Under the pieces are notes generated by a model. That model had not been told where the DNA came from. It did not search any database and was given only the letters and a program-made list of their open reading frames with translations. Position numbers and translations under genes: made by a program. A stretch of DNA of 64,000 nt. It comes from Thermoactinospora rubra (GTDB lineage: Bacteria; Actinomycetota; Actinomycetes; Streptosporangiales; Streptosporangiaceae). Every line of letters starts with the position of its first letter. Position 1 is the stretch's first letter. The stretch lies in NCBI RefSeq assembly GCF_002093975.1, contig NZ_KZ084328.1:208614-272613 (forward strand), given 5' to 3'. Of this stretch, positions 60,967 to 64,000 are shown piece after piece.

Positions 60967-61038
60967 GCGGAAGTGGCTCAGGGGTAGAGCATCACCTTGC
61001 CAAGGTGAGGGTCGCGGGTTCGAATCCCGTCTTCCGCT
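60967..61038 (+). tRNA. tRNA-Gly (GCC), second copy
   Basis: Identical in sequence to the tRNA-Gly at 60755. The pair flanks tRNA-Cys in the common actinomycete Gly-Cys-Val arrangement. Confidence 0.98.
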
Positions 61039-61042
61039 CTCT

Positions 61043-61117
61043 GGACGATTAGCTCAGCGGGAGAGCGCTTCCCTGACACGGAAGAGGTCACTGGTTCAAT
61101 CCCAGTATCGTCCACCA
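61043..61117 (+). tRNA. tRNA-Val (GAC)
   Basis: A 72-nt cloverleaf body with acceptor GGACGAT/ATCGTCC, anticodon loop CTGACAC and T-loop TTCAATC. Unlike its neighbours it has an encoded CCA (61115-61117). Confidence 0.97.
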
Positions 61118-61129
61118 GGTTTTGAGCTT

Positions 61130-61489
61130 CTAACGCAACCACCGCAGAGCCGCGTCGGCGCAGTCCTCGGGGCTGCTGTTGAAGGCGATGGCGGCATCGG
61201 GCGCGTGCTGCCGGACCAGATTGACCACCTTCTCGAAGAGCTCGAGCAACGGCTCGTACGTGCGGATGCCGCCACCGATCACCACGCAGGCGTAGTCCTT
61301 GCGGGTCAGCGCCTCCACGATCGCTTCCTCGGGGTTCTCGTCGAGTGCCACCAGGCACCAGTCGGCCTCGATGCCGTGATCGTCGAAACGGGCCCGGCCG
61401 CGGGCTATCGCCGCCTGCACCGGCTCCGGATCCCAGCCCTGGATCTTGGCGGGGTCGAGACCGATGACCAGTACTCGTGCCACTGTCAC
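61130..61489 (-). CDS. Conserved hypothetical protein
   Basis: A 119-residue soluble protein. VARVLVIGLDPAKIQGWDPEPVQAAIARGRARF opens an alpha/beta fold; WCLVALDENPEEAIVEALTRKDYACVVIGGGIRTYEPLLELFEKVVNLVRQHAPDAAIAFNSSPEDCADAALRWL continues with a GGGIR loop and a helical tail. Several such short proteins are present in actinobacteria near tRNA genes, but I know no function. GTG 61487-61489 follows GGAGGAGGGCG; the longer ORF start is not supported. Confidence 0.7.
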   Translation of the reverse strand: MTVARVLVIGLDPAKIQGWDPEPVQAAIARGRARFDDHGIEADWCLVALDENPEEAIVEALTRKDYACVVIGGGIRTYEPLLELFEKVVNLVRQHAPDAAIAFNSSPEDCADAALRWLR

Positions 61490-61712
61490 GCGCCCTCCTC
61501 CTCGCGGAACGTTTCGATGCCGGCGCCCTGGTCCATCGTCATTGTCGATCTCCTCCAGTTCGTCACCGGTGTCCCGGTAGCGGCGGTGTCCCGGTAGCGG
61601 CGTGACCATGGTTCGCCGCCCGGAACACCGCCATGAGCACTTGGACAACAGCGGCCGCCCGGATCCCAGGCTGGATCGACGAGACGAACCGAACGCGGTG
61701 TCATGCTCAGGT

Positions 61713-62183
61713 TCAACCGGTCACCCGCTTGACGCCAGAGGGGTCGACGAGGAGGAAGCCGTTGCTCCGACGGCACCGTCCCGGCGCCTGGAGGAACATC
61801 GGGTCCTCCCGATGCCAGACCCCGATCCCGGTGAACCGGTCGCCATCCAGCAAGTCCCCCACGCCGGGCAGCGAGACACCGCGGTGGACGCCGGTGTGGA
61901 GCGGGGCCGTGCCTTGGGGCCAGATCGGCACCACGACGCCGCTGCCGGTGTCCACGGCCAGGCAGGAGTCATTGCTGATCCATTTCACCTGCCCGGTGAA
62001 GGGTCTGTGGCCGTCCTCCCGTGGGTCGTGTATGAGGATCTGGGGGTCGCTGCCGACCATGCAGACGGCGCCAGGGCAAGTTGTGGAGGTGGATGGGGCA
62101 GCCGCGGGAGAGGAGTCAGCTGCGCAGCCCCCTGAGACAGCGACGCCGACCAGGGGGACGCCAGTGGTGATCGCTGACTTCAT
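61713..62183 (-). CDS. Putative small lipoprotein, hypothetical
   Basis: A 156-residue exported protein. MKSAITTGVPLVGVAVSGGCAADSSPAAAPS has a weak signal with a lipobox (VSGGC) followed by a Ser/Ala-rich tether. The mature part has CPGAVCMVG, DPQILIHDPREDGHRPFTGQV and SNDSCLAVDTGSGVVVPIWPQG, beta-rich with two extra Cys. I do not recognise the family. ATG 62181-62183 has no strong ribosome site. Base composition falls here compared with the rest of the window. Confidence 0.6.
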   Translation of the reverse strand: MKSAITTGVPLVGVAVSGGCAADSSPAAAPSTSTTCPGAVCMVGSDPQILIHDPREDGHRPFTGQVKWISNDSCLAVDTGSGVVVPIWPQGTAPLHTGVHRGVSLPGVGDLLDGDRFTGIGVWHREDPMFLQAPGRCRRSNGFLLVDPSGVKRVTG

Positions 62184-62665
62184 CGGAGCCTCCGGCGATG
62201 AAGGGAAAGGCTGAGCCGGGCCGCTGTTGCGGCCGAGCGGGAGCTTGGCGAGCGGTTCGCGCGCCGCGAGGTCACCATGAAGGCGGTCACGCCGTTCTGG
62301 GGGTGATACCGGAACCACGTCGGCCGCGTCGGGACGGTTCGCAGCGCCTTGTGAAGGGACTTCTGGGCTTTCGAAGATCGGCCTCAGAGTAGCCCAGGGT
62401 GCCGTATCGCAACACCAGAATCGGTCCGAATCCGGCCCTTGTCACACCACACTCGTTGATGGAGCACATGCTCAGCTCGTGGTCTATGTCGCGAGTCTGG
62501 GGCTTCTTCCTGTCGGTAGTTGATCGCCGTTGTCAGCACCCTGGGCCGACGTTGTGCTGACCCTTGCATGACCTCACCTTGACCAAAGCCGTTGACGCTT
62601 CCTCGATCTGCGGTCAGGCTCGCGAGTGTGCAAGGAATCGCAAGCCCCAAACAAGGGAGAGCCTC
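62184..62665. other. Intergenic region without a supported gene (482 bp)
   Basis: GC content is visibly lower than in the rest of the window. Short open frames on both strands (for example 62287-62469) have no ribosome site and no recognised residues. A fragment GGTCCGAATCCGG near 62423 recalls a tRNA T arm, but no cloverleaf can be built. Nothing definite. Confidence 0.4.
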
Positions 62666-62917
62666 ATGGCGCTAGCGTTCTACGGCAAGGACCCGAGCAA
62701 TCCAGGCAATAACTGTCCGGCCGTCTTCCGGGACCCCATCACAGGGGACTTCTACTTTCAGGGCGAGACCGTGACAGACCCGGAGATACTGGCGATGGTC
62801 GCGGCGAACAGCCCGATCCTGGACAGCGAGTCAGTCGTGCGCCTCCCCGCACGCATGATCGAGATCATCATGGAGGCATGCCGTGGCGGACTTCAACGAA
62901 CTCCTGGCAACGTGTGA
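62666..62917 (+). CDS. Small hypothetical protein of the DUF6879/XRE gene set
   Basis: An 83-residue acidic protein: MALAFYGKDPSNPGNNCPAV, then GDFYFQGETVTDPEILAMVAANSPILDSESVVRLPARMIEIIMEAC. The pattern (NCPAVFRDPITGDFYFQGETVTDPE by its core) recurs in front of Scr1-like regulators of actinomycetes. ATG 62666 follows AAGGGAGA. Its end overlaps the start of the DUF6879 gene by 35 bp in another frame, indicating translational coupling. Function unknown; a role in the neighbouring regulatory set is inferred. Confidence 0.7.
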   Translation: MALAFYGKDPSNPGNNCPAVFRDPITGDFYFQGETVTDPEILAMVAANSPILDSESVVRLPARMIEIIMEACRGGLQRTPGNV

Positions 62918-63383
62918 GCGCACCGCCTTCAAACTGGAGATGCGTGACCAGTACATGCTGGATGCCCCCGGCTACAAGGCTTGGGAGGCCGGAGACCTGG
63001 CCGAAGCCGTTCGGCACTATTCCGACTTCACTGAGACCGCTCGGGCGGCAGTAGCGCGCGGCGTTGCCATACGCCGGGTTCGTATCATCTCCGAACCGGT
63101 GAGCACCTACATCAGGTTCGAGTACGAGGTGACGCCAGGGGTCAATCTCTCCGCTGGAGAGGTGATCAGATGGTTGCCCAGGCGCTTGGCCTCAGATCTG
63201 GCCCTGCCTGGGAACGACGTCTGGGTCTTCGATGGCCGAGTGGTGCAATTCTGCCACTTTGCAGGGGATGGCACCTGGGTCGCCAACGACGAAAGTGAGG
63301 ACCCGGCTACGGTAAGTCTCTGCACGACCGCGTTCGCGGCGGCTTGGGAACGAGCCATAGACCACGCGGAGTATCGAATCTGA
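62883..63383 (+). CDS. DUF6879 family protein
   Basis: A 166-residue soluble protein. ACTERTAFKLEMRDQY-like start (LLATCERTAFKLEMRDQYML), VRIISEPVSTYIRFEYEVTPGVNLSAGEVIRWLPR, WVFDGRVVQFCHFAGDG and the helical end match DUF6879, which commonly lies beside XRE/DUF5753 regulators in actinomycetes. No catalytic residues are evident. GTG 62883 gives the best N-terminus and lies inside the previous gene. A partner of the next gene's regulator is likely. Confidence 0.85.
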   Translation: MADFNELLATCERTAFKLEMRDQYMLDAPGYKAWEAGDLAEAVRHYSDFTETARAAVARGVAIRRVRIISEPVSTYIRFEYEVTPGVNLSAGEVIRWLPRRLASDLALPGNDVWVFDGRVVQFCHFAGDGTWVANDESEDPATVSLCTTAFAAAWERAIDHAEYRI

Positions 63384-63418
63384 TCACCAAAACCCCGCAC
63401 GACGTGGCACCGTAGATC

Positions 63419-64000
63419 ATGGCTTCCCCGTACTCGGCCAGCTCCAGCGCTCAGGCAGCACGGCAGGCACTTGCATCCAAGCTTCGAGAGCTTCGCCTCG
63501 ACGCGAACCTCACCGCCCGAGCGCTGGCAGCCAAGGCAGGCTGGCATGAGGCCAAGACCTCACGAATCGAACATGGTAAGAAGCAGCCCTCAGAAAGTGA
63601 TCTAGCCGCCTGGGTAGAGGCGTGCGGGGTTCCCGGCCTGCTTCCCGAACTGATCGCGGAACTCCGTGCCGTAGATACCGCCTGGTTGGACTGGCGGCGG
63701 GCGGAGAAGTCTGGGCTGACGCGGCTAAACGTCGCGGTCCGGGAGTTGTATGAGCGGACGAAGCTCTATCGGTCCTACTGCCAGGATGTCATCCCCGGCC
63801 TGCTCCAAACGGCTGGATACACCACCGCCACCCTGGAGGCCATCCGCGATACCAGGCGTGTTCCTGTCGATGATGTCGCTGAGGCAGTTGCCGAACGGAT
63901 GGCGCGTCAACACATCCTCTACGAGGGCAACCATCGCTTTGTGTTCATCCTGGAAGTGAACCACTCCGACTTTCGTGGAGGCCCTGAAGCCAGCATCATC
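63419..64000 (+). CDS. XRE-family regulator with DUF5753 (Scr1-type) domain, truncated by window edge
   Basis: 194 residues are visible. The N-terminal helix-turn-helix (LRELRLDANLTARALAAKAGWHEAKTSRIEHGKKQPS by its AALAAKAGWHEAKTSRIEHG core, about residues 20-60) is followed by the DUF5753 region starting ELYERTKLYRSYCQDVIPGLLQT and LETTGYT-like AGYTTATLEAI. Such proteins in Streptomyces act as repressors near growth or phage-linked loci. It lies 35 bp after the DUF6879 gene and should be read as one transcription unit with it. The C-terminus is outside the window. Confidence 0.9.
   Translation, partial: MASPYSASSSAQAARQALASKLRELRLDANLTARALAAKAGWHEAKTSRIEHGKKQPSESDLAAWVEACGVPGLLPELIAELRAVDTAWLDWRRAEKSGLTRLNVAVRELYERTKLYRSYCQDVIPGLLQTAGYTTATLEAIRDTRRVPVDDVAEAVAERMARQHILYEGNHRFVFILEVNHSDFRGGPEASII

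Noticed and set aside
60755..61117. The tandem identical tRNA-Gly copies as an integration-generated att duplication
   Set aside because: Both are full-length functional tRNAs only 140 bp apart, with tRNA-Cys between; this is the usual actinomycete cluster and no integrase is present.
62423..62440. T-arm-like GGTCCGAATCC as a tRNA
   Set aside because: No acceptor, D or anticodon arms can be folded around it.

Overview
The window is very GC-rich and dense, with strong third-position GC bias, frequent GTG/TTG starts and actinobacterial families (DUF574 methyltransferase, XRE/DUF6879 pair, B12-riboswitch-controlled nrdAB, GT4-type glycogen synthase). It is a chromosomal piece of a filamentous actinomycete, by inference probably Streptosporangiales (Nonomuraea/Streptosporangium-like). 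I see no phage, conjugative or CRISPR genes; mobile DNA is limited to one decayed transposase fragment.

Region 1 (1-24018) is a rhamnogalacturonan-I (pectin backbone) utilisation locus: acetylxylan-esterase-like deacetylase (partial), GH42 beta-galactosidase, LacI regulator, DUF1961 protein, DUF624/YesL membrane protein, lipoprotein substrate-binding protein with two permeases (YtcQ/LplB/LplC type), two consecutive PcRGLX/YetA-like lyases (one without a signal, one Tat-exported), a secreted PL11 lyase with an N-terminal CBM35-like module, and rhamnose catabolism (rhaM, rhaI, rhaD, rhaB). Near-palindromic TTNANACGTNTNAA sites precede nearly every transcription unit, so one LacI protein probably controls depolymerisation, uptake and rhamnose breakdown together. 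The locus also holds a decayed rhamnogalacturonan acetylesterase and a chimeric acetylesterase/PL11 pseudogene. No ATPase (normally MsmX-like and supplied in trans) and no GH105 or uronate pathway gene lies inside the window.

Region 2 (24035-45453) is mixed: an ECF41/SigJ-like sigma factor with a matching promoter, DUF574 methyltransferase, nitrilase-family hydrolase, alkB with a LexA-like box, a truncated P-loop kinase, an esterase, three MFS transporters, a GntR/transporter divergent pair, an SPFH protein behind five 9-bp tandem repeats, a CbiX-like protein, an Nramp-like carrier without the DPGN motif, the divergent glgA/glgC pair, an oxidoreductase, a DoxX protein beside a large perfect palindrome, a flippase with a CelD-like acyltransferase, and a CHRD protein.

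Region 3 (45454-49734) is the most unusual. It has an IS5-like transposase remnant, a short-variable-arm tRNA bearing a leucine CAG anticodon, a lipoprotein, and a 734-residue protein joining an AfsR/SARP-type DNA-binding module (winged helix plus BTAD) through one membrane helix to an outside TIM-barrel glycosidase-like domain in which both expected catalytic glutamates are missing. I read it as a one-component transmembrane sensor-regulator with a pseudo-glycosidase receptor.

Region 4 (49787-64000) holds an MscS channel, nrdA-nrdB under a cobalamin riboswitch, a TctC-like lipoprotein, a P450, glmS, a secreted amidase, a Gly-Cys-Gly-Val tRNA cluster, and at the right edge a lower-GC segment with a small protein, a DUF6879 protein and a truncated Scr1-type XRE regulator.
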